DNA from: an uncultured Gammaproteobacteria bacterium
Lineage (GTDB): Bacteria > Pseudomonadota > Gammaproteobacteria > Pseudomonadales > Pseudohongiellaceae
Length of the DNA stretch: 64,000 nt
Direction of reading: 5' to 3'
NCBI GenBank assembly: GCA_913061515.1
Contig: CAJXSF010000003.1
Location: 1-64,000, forward strand
Shown here: positions 1 to 7,752 of the stretch, piece by piece
Layout: each line of letters opens with the position of its first letter
How positions within the stretch are numbered: the stretch's first letter is position 1
Position numbers and translations under genes: made by a program
Notes under the pieces: model-generated
Told to the model about the DNA's origin: nothing
The model's input: the letters and a program-made list of their open reading frames with translations, nothing else
Database searches by the model: none

Positions 1-28
1 TGGGCTCGGAGATGTGTATAAGAGACAG
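1..28. other. Residual Nextera (Tn5) sequencing adapter
   Basis: Positions 10-28 read AGATGTGTATAAGAGACAG, which is the 19-bp Tn5 mosaic end used in Nextera libraries. Positions 1-9 match the preceding part of the read-2 adapter (TGGGCTCGG). This is library artefact left at a contig end. Genomic sequence begins at about position 29. Confidence 0.97.
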
Positions 29-29
29 T

Positions 30-128
30 CGAAAGGCCGCGAAAGAACACGAAAAGAAACTATACGAGATTCGAGTTAAGGAAAGAGTTGCCCTTAGAGC
101 CGATTTCGTCCGGTCGGAGATAAATTGA
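30..128 (+). CDS. 3' end of a truncated upstream gene (unknown product)
   Basis: From position 30 the frame stays open for 32 codons and ends at TGA 126-128. The residues are strongly charged (RKAAKEHEKKLYEIRV near the start), like the end of a helical or coiled-coil protein. Its stop overlaps the TTG at 125 and lies 2 bases before the ATG at 131, the spacing expected of co-transcribed genes. The 5' part is lost at the contig end. It is short, so an open frame by chance is possible, and no function can be assigned. Confidence 0.35.
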   Translation, partial: RKAAKEHEKKLYEIRVKERVALRADFVRSEIN

Positions 129-130
129 AA

Positions 131-1573
131 ATGGAACTCCATCCCAAATTCCTCGCTGTTTTTGTCGCTATCTACCTACTGAGTGTCCTCATTGCTTATT
201 TCTTCGCGCGCTTTCGTGCGAACAAGAAAATAGACGAATTTCGAACACTTTCGGAGGCGCTCGATACTAGACACAAGGACATTATAGAAGCTGAAGCAAA
301 ACTTCAGGCGGTAACAAATATGCATCAGCAACTTGACGCTGAAACAAAAGATCTGCAGGCGTTGCGTAGTCGTGAGCAGGAGTTATCAGAATCCGTGCGC
401 TCACAGATGCAGCAGTCAGCTTCTATCAACCAGGTGATACAGCAACTAGAGACGAAGCGCGGCAGCCAGGAGTCATTACTACACGAACTCATGACCAAGT
501 TGGATCTCTATACACGGATTGAAGGATTCGTCGATCATGGGCATTTCGAAATGCCTGAGTACTTGTACGAAACAGCGGATCGATTCGTTGAAGAAATTAA
601 ATTGGTTCGGGAAAGCCAACGGCGAATGATTTCGGACAAATCTGCTGTCCATTTTCCAGCAACGACTACTGTTTCGGATGATCCTTCGACCAACAAGAAA
701 ATCTTAGGAGGGCAGTCAAAACTTATGCTGACCGCCTTTAATATTGAGTGTGATAAATTGATTGGTCGAGTCAAACCGAGCACCTTCCCTGCAACTTTGG
801 AAAGAATTGAGAAGTTAGCGAATTCACTTGAAAAGTCAGCTGCTTCGTTTGCGTGTGGTTTCGACATCGATTACGTAAAACTTAAGTTTGAAGAGTGCCG
901 CCTTCAATTTCAATTCACACTAAAGAAGCAGGAAGAAGTTGAAGAGCAGCGTGCTATTAGGGAACAAATTCGCGAGGAGCAACGTGCAATCAAAGAGTAC
1001 GAGCGCGCGGTCGCGGATGCGGAAAAAGAAGAAAAAATGTACCGAGACCTTTTAGATAAGGCTCGGCAGGAGCTGCAATCGATTACAGATGAAGAACGAG
1101 CGGCAGCCGAGGCACGAATTGCTGCGCTTGAGCAACAGCTTGCGGAAGCAGAAGCAAAGGAACAACGTGCTAAGAGCATGGCCGAGCAAACGCGCAAGGG
1201 GCATGTTTACGTAATCAGCAATCTAGGTTCATTTGGGAAAGATGTGTACAAAATTGGCCTCACTCGTCGTCTTGACCCTTTGGATCGAGTAAAAGAGCTT
1301 GGAGATGCTAGCGTTCCGTTTTCATTTGATGTCCACGCGATGATCTACGTTGATGATGCTCCGGCCCTTGAGGCAGCGCTGCACAGGGAGTTCAATGATG
1401 AACGCGTCAATCAGGTGAATCAGAGAAAAGAGTTCTTTAGGGTTAATCTGAGTCAAGTAAAGAATGCTGTCGTAAAGATCGCGGGTTTGGAGGCAGAGTT
1501 TAAAGAGACCATTGCTGCTGAGGAGTATTACGAGTCGCAGCGGCTAAGAGGGGGCGCAACAAATGTTGCATAG
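131..1573 (+). CDS. Membrane-anchored coiled-coil protein with DUF4041 and T5orf172 (GIY-YIG-like) domains
   Basis: Counting from the in-frame TTG at 125, residues about 8-29 form one hydrophobic transmembrane segment. Residues 35-120 are a charged coiled coil, and about 130-265 fit the DUF4041 region. Residues 265-355 are a second Glu/Lys/Arg-rich coiled coil. Residues 359-445 are a T5orf172/Mug113 domain of the GIY-YIG nuclease superfamily, with VYVISN, then YKIGLTRR and later HREF supplying the expected Tyr, Arg and Glu. GGAG at 116-119 lies 5 bases before TTG 125 and 11 before ATG 131, so either start is possible. The family is common in phages and accessory regions; nuclease activity and role are inferred. 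It may be co-transcribed with the truncated gene before it. Confidence 0.8.
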   Translation: MELHPKFLAVFVAIYLLSVLIAYFFARFRANKKIDEFRTLSEALDTRHKDIIEAEAKLQAVTNMHQQLDAETKDLQALRSREQELSESVRSQMQQSASINQVIQQLETKRGSQESLLHELMTKLDLYTRIEGFVDHGHFEMPEYLYETADRFVEEIKLVRESQRRMISDKSAVHFPATTTVSDDPSTNKKILGGQSKLMLTAFNIECDKLIGRVKPSTFPATLERIEKLANSLEKSAASFACGFDIDYVKLKFEECRLQFQFTLKKQEEVEEQRAIREQIREEQRAIKEYERAVADAEKEEKMYRDLLDKARQELQSITDEERAAAEARIAALEQQLAEAEAKEQRAKSMAEQTRKGHVYVISNLGSFGKDVYKIGLTRRLDPLDRVKELGDASVPFSFDVHAMIYVDDAPALEAALHREFNDERVNQVNQRKEFFRVNLSQVKNAVVKIAGLEAEFKETIAAEEYYESQRLRGGATNVA

Positions 1574-1609
1574 CCGTGGAAGGTCTAAGCTGTGGGCCAA
1601 AAAGTCTCT

Positions 1610-1642
1610 GCAGGTGGTCTTTGACCTGCCACGCATTTTTTT
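1610..1642 (+). terminator. Possible rho-independent terminator
   Basis: GCAGGT (1610-1615) pairs with ACCTGC (1624-1629) across an 8-base loop. After six bases there is a run of seven T (1636-1642). The stem is short and the T run is offset, so it is a weak candidate. It lies 36 bases after the stop of the GIY-YIG gene. Confidence 0.4.
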
Positions 1643-1734
1643 CGAAAAAGTGCCTGTCGCCTCAAATGCACTTGAGCGCAGGCGTTCTGTATTCCGACCG
1701 TCAACTCTGAGCAACAGTAAACAGATGACAAGTT

Positions 1735-2049
1735 ATGAACCCAAAACCTTCCGGAGGCCTAGTCCATGAATTGCCCGATGATTTGTCGGCAGCATTAACA
1801 GAAGAAAACCTTGTTGATACTTGGCAAGCCTTGTCGCCAATTGGCCGTAACGAGTTTATTTGTTGGATTGAAGATGCCAAGCAAGAGAAAACTAGAGTCA
1901 AACGAATAGGCCGAGCTACCGAAGAGCTTTTAGAAGGAAAAAAGCGACCATGCTGCTGGGTGGGGTGTATACATCGCACCGACAAAAAACCTAGCAAATG
2001 GCAACAGGATGTTTTGATCGATAGAAAGAAAAAGCCTGCGGCAAAATAA
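1735..2049 (+). CDS. YdeI/OmpD-associated (OmdA) family small protein
   Basis: This 104-residue protein matches the OmdA/YdeI pattern. LPDDLSAAL near residue 13 is followed by WQALSPIGRNEFICWIEDAK, then the basic segment TRVKRIGRATEELLEGKKR. The motif RPCCWVGCIHR follows, with three Cys and one His close together, and the tail is lysine-rich. Full-length YdeI proteins carry an extra N-terminal domain; this is the short form. Members have been linked to peptide and bacteriocin resistance, but the biochemical role is unknown. No strong ribosome-binding site is seen before ATG 1735. It stands 60 bases before the cupin gene on the same strand. Confidence 0.7.
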   Translation: MNPKPSGGLVHELPDDLSAALTEENLVDTWQALSPIGRNEFICWIEDAKQEKTRVKRIGRATEELLEGKKRPCCWVGCIHRTDKKPSKWQQDVLIDRKKKPAAK

Positions 2050-2108
2050 AGCCTAGAGCAGGGCGTTCCGATTGGGTTTGCTAAGTATGTGTTCATAGGA
2101 GAATAACA

Positions 2109-2423
2109 ATGTCTGGAAGTTACCCAAAGAAAATAAAAGAATTACCGCTCTTCGATGGCCGCTTCGATGCCTATAAACTAGAGGCAAAAGGCAGTGATGT
2201 GTTATTTGCGTCCTATCCCGCCGGTACAAGAATCCCTGCGCACACACATGACACTGAAAATCATGGTGTTATTACAAAAGGGGAGTTAACTCTTACAATG
2301 GCAGGTAAAACCCAAACCATTGGGGTGGGGGAGTGGTATCACGTGCCTGCTAATGTGGAGCATTCTGCATTTTTTGAGGTTGAAACCGATGAAATTGAGT
2401 TTTGGTTTCATGAAAGCACATAG
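2109..2423 (+). CDS. Small cupin-domain protein
   Basis: A single-domain cupin of 104 residues. Motif 1 is seen at PAGTRIPAHTHDTENHGVI followed by GELTLTMAG, giving the His-x-His and later acidic/His metal ligands. Motif 2 is VGEWYHVPANVEHSAFF with the closing His. It is probably a metal-binding beta-barrel of unknown substrate; cupins this small act as isomerases, dioxygenases or sensors. AGGAG at 2097-2101 lies seven bases before ATG 2109, supporting the start. Confidence 0.75.
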   Translation: MSGSYPKKIKELPLFDGRFDAYKLEAKGSDVLFASYPAGTRIPAHTHDTENHGVITKGELTLTMAGKTQTIGVGEWYHVPANVEHSAFFEVETDEIEFWFHEST

Positions 2424-2502
2424 AATACCTCTTTGACCGTAAACGGTTTCTAAGAAAGGCTCACAGGCCTGAGCCCAGCAACAATCAACAGGATAAACCT
2501 TA

Positions 2503-3900
2503 ATGCACGAAATCAACTGCCCACACTGTAAAAAAGCTTTCAAAATCGATGAAGCTGGTTACGCCGATATATTAAAACAGGTTCGCGACACAGAGTTTGA
2601 AGATCAGCTCCACGAACGCTTGGCTTTGGCCGAGAAAGAAAAGCTTAGCGCGGTGGCGTTGGCGAAGGAGCAAATTGCCAATGAGCTACAAAAAAGTGCC
2701 GCAAAGAAAGAGGCGGAGATACAGGATCTAAAAGCAAAACTGGATGCAGAGAAAACTGCGCAAGAGTTGGCTGTGGCTAAGGCATTGGCCGGCGTTGAAA
2801 AAGATCGTGATGAGATGGCCTATCAACTTAAGCAAGCTCGGCAAGAGACCGAAGCGGCGCTGCGATTAGCCGATGCGAATCATTCGAGTAAGTTGCAAGA
2901 GGCTGCTGCTAAGAAGGATCTAGAGATACAGGAGCTTAGGGCTCAGCTTACTGCGGGTGAGAGCGAAAAGAAGCATGCGATCTCGCAAGCGGTGAGTGAG
3001 GCAGAAAAGCAACGGGATCAACTGAAAAACGCTTTAGAGCAGGCAGAACTACAGAAAAAATTGGCTGAAACTTCACTAAAAGAAAGCTACGAAGTGCGCA
3101 TAAAAGATCGTGACCAAGAGATAGAACGCCTGCGAGACATGAAGGCGCGCTTGTCTACCAAAATGGTAGGGGAGACTTTAGAGCAACACTGCGAAACGGA
3201 ATTCAACCGCATTCGTGCAACCGCCTTCCCGCGGGCGTATTTTGAGAAAGACAACGATGCGCGAATGGGCAGCAAAGGCGACTATATCTTCCGGGACTTG
3301 GACGAACACGAAACCGAAAGCGTGTCGATCATGTTTGAGATGAAGAACGAGAGTGATCAAACCGCCACTAAGAAGAAAAACGAAGACTTCTTAAAAGAGC
3401 TGGATAAAGATCGCAATGAGAAAAAATGTGAGTATGCGGTGTTGGTGTCATTGCTAGAGCCAGAGAGCGAACTCTATAACTCGGGGATCGTCGATGTTTC
3501 GCATCGCTACCCTAAGATGTATGTCATTCGTCCGCAGTTTTTTATCCCTATGATTACCTTGCTGCGCAATGCGGCGCAGAACGCTCTGCAGTATAAAAAT
3601 GAGCTTGCAGTGATTAGGGAGCAGAACGTCGATATCACCAATTTCGAGAATGAGTTAGACGAGTTCCGTACGGGGTTTGCTCGCAACTATGAGCTGGCTT
3701 CTAAGAAGTTCAAAACGGCAATCTCTGAGATCGACAAGACCATTGATCATTTGCAAAAAACCAAAGATGCGCTTTTAGGCTCTGAGAACAATCTTCGCCT
3801 TGCCAACAATAAGGCGGATGATTTGACTGTGAAGAAACTCACCAAGAAGAACCCTACAATGGCTGCTAAGTTCGCTGAGCTTAAAGACGAGCAAGGGTAA
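2503..3900 (+). CDS. DUF2130 family coiled-coil protein
   Basis: This 465-residue protein opens with a half zinc ribbon ([11 protein letters not shown]6 and C9). A long Lys/Glu/Ala coiled coil follows from about residue 30 to 215. About residues 220-400 are the conserved DUF2130 region, with [25 protein letters not shown] and a basic FEMKNE segment, and the C-terminus is helical. Residues of the type D...FEMK resemble the core of restriction-endonuclease-like folds, so a nuclease role has to be considered, but function is not established. The start ATG 2503 lies 79 bases after the cupin gene. A large palindromic repeat begins at the base after the stop codon. Confidence 0.8.
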   Translation: MHEINCPHCKKAFKIDEAGYADILKQVRDTEFEDQLHERLALAEKEKLSAVALAKEQIANELQKSAAKKEAEIQDLKAKLDAEKTAQELAVAKALAGVEKDRDEMAYQLKQARQETEAALRLADANHSSKLQEAAAKKDLEIQELRAQLTAGESEKKHAISQAVSEAEKQRDQLKNALEQAELQKKLAETSLKESYEVRIKDRDQEIERLRDMKARLSTKMVGETLEQHCETEFNRIRATAFPRAYFEKDNDARMGSKGDYIFRDLDEHETESVSIMFEMKNESDQTATKKKNEDFLKELDKDRNEKKCEYAVLVSLLEPESELYNSGIVDVSHRYPKMYVIRPQFFIPMITLLRNAAQNALQYKNELAVIREQNVDITNFENELDEFRTGFARNYELASKKFKTAISEIDKTIDHLQKTKDALLGSENNLRLANNKADDLTVKKLTKKNPTMAAKFAELKDEQG

Positions 3901-4030
3901 TCAACAAATCAAGCAAATCAAAAATCAAGGGGTCAGATTACTTGAAAATCAAGTAATCTGACCCCTTGATTTGTTCAAGTAATCTGACCCCTTGATTTGC
4001 TTGATTTGTTGATTTGCCCCCTTGATTTGC
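3901..4030. repeat. Nested palindromic repeat (REP/MITE-like)
   Basis: A 24-bp arm (3922-3945) pairs perfectly with 3949-3972 around a 3-base loop. The right arm is repeated directly: 25 bases at 3949-3973 recur at 3975-3999. An outer 21-bp arm (3901-3921) is the exact reverse complement of 3992-4012. The octamer TTGATTTG occurs five times between 3966 and 4029. The core GGGGTCAGATTACTTGA resembles the palindromes that accompany REP-associated IS200-like transposases, but no transposase lies in the window. It starts right after the DUF2130 stop and could also end that transcript. I saw no second copy in this window. Confidence 0.85.
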
Positions 4031-4101
4031 TCCAACTGTTGTTTTTCACCCAAAATGGTTAAGATGCAGAGCATCTAAAACACCAATAAGGGTAAGTAAG
4101 T

Positions 4102-4839
4102 ATGAGTTCTCCTGTACCACTGCGTAATAACATCCACGCCAAGTTAAAAGTCATTGAATCCGGTGATTACCGCCGTTATAAAGAAAATCACCTTGTTCCC
4201 GTCGTTATACAGGATTTCTTCACGCTAGCTGCCGAGTTTCCACTGGTTTTCGTCAAGATCGGCAAGACTGACGACTTTATCCCTGTCGCTATGATGGGCC
4301 TGCGTCCAGGTCACAACCTCTACTGCCAAACAGAGCAGTACAAAGGCACCGTCATTCCTGTGAGTTTCGGCAACGCCCCGTTCGCTATAGTCCCAGTTGA
4401 CGAAAAAAGCGATCAGCTCATGATCTTGGTGGATGAAGAAAGCCCACTAGTGAGTGAAACCGAAGGCGAAGCCCTGTTTGACGACAAGGGCGAGCGCACT
4501 GAATACCTTAAAAACCGGATCGAAAAACTCACAAGAGTCTCCGACCAAACTCATAACACAAAAGAGATGTGTAAAAGACTAGTAGAGCGCAAGCTGCTCA
4601 CTACGCAGACAGTGCAGCTACAACACCGCCCTGATGCCCAACGTTACAACATCGAAGGTATCTACGTGGTTGATGAAATCGCCTTGAATGAAATGTCTGA
4701 TGAGGGTTACCTAGAGCTGCGCAAGATGGGCTTATTGCCAGTGATATACGCGCACTTGACCTCATTGCAGCAACTACGCCGTGTGGCGGAGATGCAATAC
4801 CATGCAGACAAAGCTGCACCGGCTGAAAAACCAGCCTAA
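4102..4839 (+). CDS. SapC family protein
   Basis: This 245-residue protein fits the SapC family. Conserved stretches are FFTLAAEFPLVFVKIG, PVAMMGLRPGHNLYC, YKGTVIPVSFGNAPFAIVP and, near the C-terminus, FVVDE-type and MSDEGYLELRKMGLLPVIYAHL-type sequences. No signal peptide or membrane segment is visible. The family was named from genes near S-layer proteins, but its activity is unknown and its members are often cytosolic. ATG 4102 follows the purine-rich AAGGGTAAGTAAG. It is separated from the next genes by 177 bases including a hairpin, so it is probably its own unit. Confidence 0.85.
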   Translation: MSSPVPLRNNIHAKLKVIESGDYRRYKENHLVPVVIQDFFTLAAEFPLVFVKIGKTDDFIPVAMMGLRPGHNLYCQTEQYKGTVIPVSFGNAPFAIVPVDEKSDQLMILVDEESPLVSETEGEALFDDKGERTEYLKNRIEKLTRVSDQTHNTKEMCKRLVERKLLTTQTVQLQHRPDAQRYNIEGIYVVDEIALNEMSDEGYLELRKMGLLPVIYAHLTSLQQLRRVAEMQYHADKAAPAEKPA

Positions 4840-4853
4840 TCGACTTTTAGTGC

Positions 4854-4881
4854 CCGACGTCAGCATTAACACTGGCGTCGG
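4854..4881 (+). terminator. Hairpin after the SapC-family gene
   Basis: CCGACGTCAG (4854-4863) pairs with CTGGCGTCGG (4872-4881) with a single G-U wobble across an 8-base loop, 14 bases after the stop. No T run follows, so it may act as a transcript end or processing structure and not as a classical terminator. Confidence 0.4.
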
Positions 4882-5016
4882 TGCGCGATTAATCCTCGAA
4901 CATTGCAATAAAACCGCAATTTAGCCTTATTCCTACGCAAAAACCTGTGTATCCTGCCTTCAGTGTTTTAATAAGCACTAGAATATTCACCCTATAAAGA
5001 GGGTTAGCAGAGTCTC

Positions 5017-6273
5017 GTGGAAGCTATAGAACCGCTTTACATTAGCAATGTTTTGATTGGTCTAAGCATAGCGCTTTGCGTGACGTTTGTGGCCATTGGG
5101 CATGACAAAAAGCTCCTAACTTGGGCTGTGGCTTTTGCTCTTTACCCAATATCTTTCCTTATTTTTGGTTTACGCCCAATGTTGCCTAGCTGGTTTACTA
5201 TTACTGCTGGCAATACAGCGCTGATTGCGATGTTTGCCATGTTCACCGAAGGCCTATGTCGGCTGCACGGTATTAAGTTTCCCCGTATAGCTATTTGGTT
5301 GCCACTCCCTATTGGTATCCTCGGCTTTATCTACCTTTTAGATGACCTGCAGGGACGTATCGATTGGGGGGCTTATCTGGCAGCACTGCATAGCTTTTTT
5401 GTGATCTACATAGGACTGATGTCCCTTCAGCAAAGCGATGGGCGCGGCCGCTGGATAATGTTTGCAGCAATATTAGGCTCCTCCGGCACTTTTTTAATTA
5501 GGGCAGCGCTGCTGCTTGCGGGCTATCGAGCATCAGTTAACTTTTTAGTGCCCGGTTTGGCACAAACAATTTTGTTCTCTATGGCGATGGTGTTTTTAGT
5601 CATGTTTGCCATCGGCCTTTTGGTTACCTATAAGGAAAGGGCAGAGCGGGAGATTACGCGCTTAGCCCTACAAGATCCGTTGACCCAATTAGGCAATCGC
5701 CTAGTGCTGCAAGAGCGTCTAGAGAACGCCTTTATCAATAGTGTAGATGAAAACCGCTATGGCGCTTTGATGATGTTGGATCTGGATCACTTTAAAGAGC
5801 TCAATGACACCCATGGGCATGGATTAGGCGATCAGCTGTTAATCGAGGTGGCTTATCGTTTAAAAGACTGCGTCAGTGATTCGGACACAGTGATTCGCCT
5901 TGGCGGAGATGAGTTCGTCTTGTTAATCGAAAATCTTGATGCGGATGAAGGCTTGGCTACACAAGAGGCCGAAACGATTAGCCAACGTGCCTTGAGAAAA
6001 CTCACCGTGCCTTACCATTTGCAATTGAATGATGGCCAGCCTCTGGCTAAGGGCAGGCTGGTGTACAATCTAACAGTCAGCATTGGGGTCGCCTTGTTTA
6101 AAGGAAAGGCATTGGGCCGCGAAGATTTGTTGCGCAACGCCGATACTGCCATGTATAAAGCCAAGCAACATGGACGCAACCGAGTCCAGCTCTATCAGTT
6201 TGGCTTAGAGAGCGCAGAAACCAGCCGCTTGAATCCTAAATTCCGCGCGCAAGCACTTGCCTCACGAATCTGA
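5017..6273 (+). CDS. Membrane diguanylate cyclase, first of three tandem paralogues
   Basis: The protein has 418 residues. Residues 1-208 hold about six or seven hydrophobic segments, and the last leads into the linker YKERAEREITRLALQDPLTQLGNR. The GGDEF domain follows with the signature GGDEF at 296-300, so it should condense two GTP into cyclic di-GMP. The inhibitory RxxD site is replaced by SDSD. A loop carries DGRGRW, shared in similar form by the next two proteins. The start is GTG at 5017, chosen by alignment with the paralogues. It lies 89 bases before the next copy. The sensory input of the membrane part is unknown. Confidence 0.88.
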   Translation: MEAIEPLYISNVLIGLSIALCVTFVAIGHDKKLLTWAVAFALYPISFLIFGLRPMLPSWFTITAGNTALIAMFAMFTEGLCRLHGIKFPRIAIWLPLPIGILGFIYLLDDLQGRIDWGAYLAALHSFFVIYIGLMSLQQSDGRGRWIMFAAILGSSGTFLIRAALLLAGYRASVNFLVPGLAQTILFSMAMVFLVMFAIGLLVTYKERAEREITRLALQDPLTQLGNRLVLQERLENAFINSVDENRYGALMMLDLDHFKELNDTHGHGLGDQLLIEVAYRLKDCVSDSDTVIRLGGDEFVLLIENLDADEGLATQEAETISQRALRKLTVPYHLQLNDGQPLAKGRLVYNLTVSIGVALFKGKALGREDLLRNADTAMYKAKQHGRNRVQLYQFGLESAETSRLNPKFRAQALASRI

Positions 6274-6362
6274 ACCTTTGGGATAAACAGACAATCGTCA
6301 TCACTTAATGGCCATGCTAATATGACGGGATTTTCCTACAGAAGTGTTACAGGTGTAGTCAA

Positions 6363-7562
6363 TTGTCTGAACTTCAGCTGCTCTTTCTCGTCAATACTGC
6401 CGTCGGCTTTGCACTATCGTGGTGTGTTCTTGTCGTGGCTTACGCCAAAGACCGGCAATTGCTTTTGTGGGCTGCCGCCTTCGCTATTCATGGCATAAGC
6501 TATGTGTTATTGAGTTTTCGCGGCACTATTCCAAACTTCTTTTCCGTATTAGTGGCCAATGCCTTATTAGCCTCGATGTTGGCGCTTTTTACCGAAGGCA
6601 TCTATCGCTTCGAAGAATTACGCCCACCTAGGCTATTAATCTGGTGGCCGATCCCTGTCACCGTTATCACTTTCTGGATATTCAGCCGCAATTTCGATAT
6701 GCGCGTGATCATTGGTGCAGTCTTATCGAGCTATCAAACAGCTTTTTTGGTCTGGCGAATCGCCACCGATTTCGCTGAAAAGGAAGGCCGAGGCAAATGG
6801 ATCATCATCACTGCGGCGGTGATCACCACGGCCATGTTTGTTTGCCGTGCCATATTCTCTTTAACTGGCAATAGCTTGATCTTGGCCATTAGTAGCAATA
6901 ATCCAGTGCAGTCGATTACTTTTGTGGGCTCTATTGTGGGGTTGATCATGTTCGCCTTTGGGCTATTAGTAATGTTCAAAGAGCGTGCTGAGCATGAAAA
7001 TTTCCGTTTGGCGATGCATGACCCTCTAACGCAGCTAAGCAATCGGCGTGTTTTAGAAGTAGAGCTGCAAGAGGCAATGCGAAAAAGTGCCAAGACGCAT
7101 GAGTTTGGTGCGGTGTTGTTGTTGGACTTGGACCGCTTTAAAACACTAAATGACACATATGGCCACTCAATAGGAGACCAGGTGTTAGTAGAGGTGGCAT
7201 ATCGCTTGAAAGAAAGCGTAAAAGCCAAAGACTCGGTAGTGCGGCTGGGTGGGGACGAGTTTGTCTTATTGCTTCCCTCTCTAGGGAGTGAGCCGCGAAC
7301 GGCCCGCGAGAACGCTGTGATTGTGGCTAACCGCGTGCTGACACAGTTATCCCAGCCCTATAATTTATTGTCGATGTATGGGGAATCCGAAACGCCAGCA
7401 GTGACGTATAAAGGCAGTTGTAGCATTGGTGGCGTGTTTTTCGACTCCGCCAAACTCAGCCCTGCCGAGCTTTTAGAACTGGCTGACAAGGCGATGTATC
7501 AATCCAAGCAAGAAGGGCGTAATCGAGTGACTTTCCAAGCAATGGAACAAGAAGGGCTCTGA
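6363..7562 (+). CDS. Membrane diguanylate cyclase, second of three tandem paralogues
   Basis: The 399 residues share the layout of the preceding protein. A multi-pass membrane region (1-205, with EGRGKW in a loop) is joined by the linker FKERAEHENFRLAMHDPLTQ to a catalytic domain with GGDEF at 296-300. The residue that should be Arg of the RxxD inhibitory site is Lys (KAKD), so feedback inhibition may be weak. The start codon is TTG at 6363, preceded by AGGTG; no ATG lies near the aligned N-terminus. It is closer in sequence to the third copy than to the first (for example FRGTIPNF and FRGYIPDF-like segments). Confidence 0.88.
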   Translation: MSELQLLFLVNTAVGFALSWCVLVVAYAKDRQLLLWAAAFAIHGISYVLLSFRGTIPNFFSVLVANALLASMLALFTEGIYRFEELRPPRLLIWWPIPVTVITFWIFSRNFDMRVIIGAVLSSYQTAFLVWRIATDFAEKEGRGKWIIITAAVITTAMFVCRAIFSLTGNSLILAISSNNPVQSITFVGSIVGLIMFAFGLLVMFKERAEHENFRLAMHDPLTQLSNRRVLEVELQEAMRKSAKTHEFGAVLLLDLDRFKTLNDTYGHSIGDQVLVEVAYRLKESVKAKDSVVRLGGDEFVLLLPSLGSEPRTARENAVIVANRVLTQLSQPYNLLSMYGESETPAVTYKGSCSIGGVFFDSAKLSPAELLELADKAMYQSKQEGRNRVTFQAMEQEGL

Positions 7563-7752
7563 ACTAAGCCTTAGCAATCTTAGCTACCTCGTTCGTCTAT
7601 GCAGCGTAGTGAACGAATCGCAAAATGTTTTTTGATCGAAAATAAACAATGTAGGAATATTGCCACTATTTTGTGGCAATTCTTATATACTCCATATAAC
7701 GCCAATAAAGCACAGGGAGTTTCGCAGCAGCATTGCCGCGAATTATATTGCA

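Noticed and set aside
1563-1769. Small frame between the GIY-YIG and YdeI-type genes
   Set aside because: It crosses a candidate terminator, overlaps both neighbours and has no recognisable sequence.
3901-4030. Possible CRISPR array because of repeated 25-mers and octamers
   Set aside because: The copies are adjacent with a one-base gap and form inverted repeats; there are no unique spacers and no cas genes.
7660-7752. Longer N-terminus for the third diguanylate cyclase from TTG 7660
   Set aside because: The extra 31 residues have no counterpart in the two paralogues and are not hydrophobic signal sequence; the alignment supports TTG 7753.
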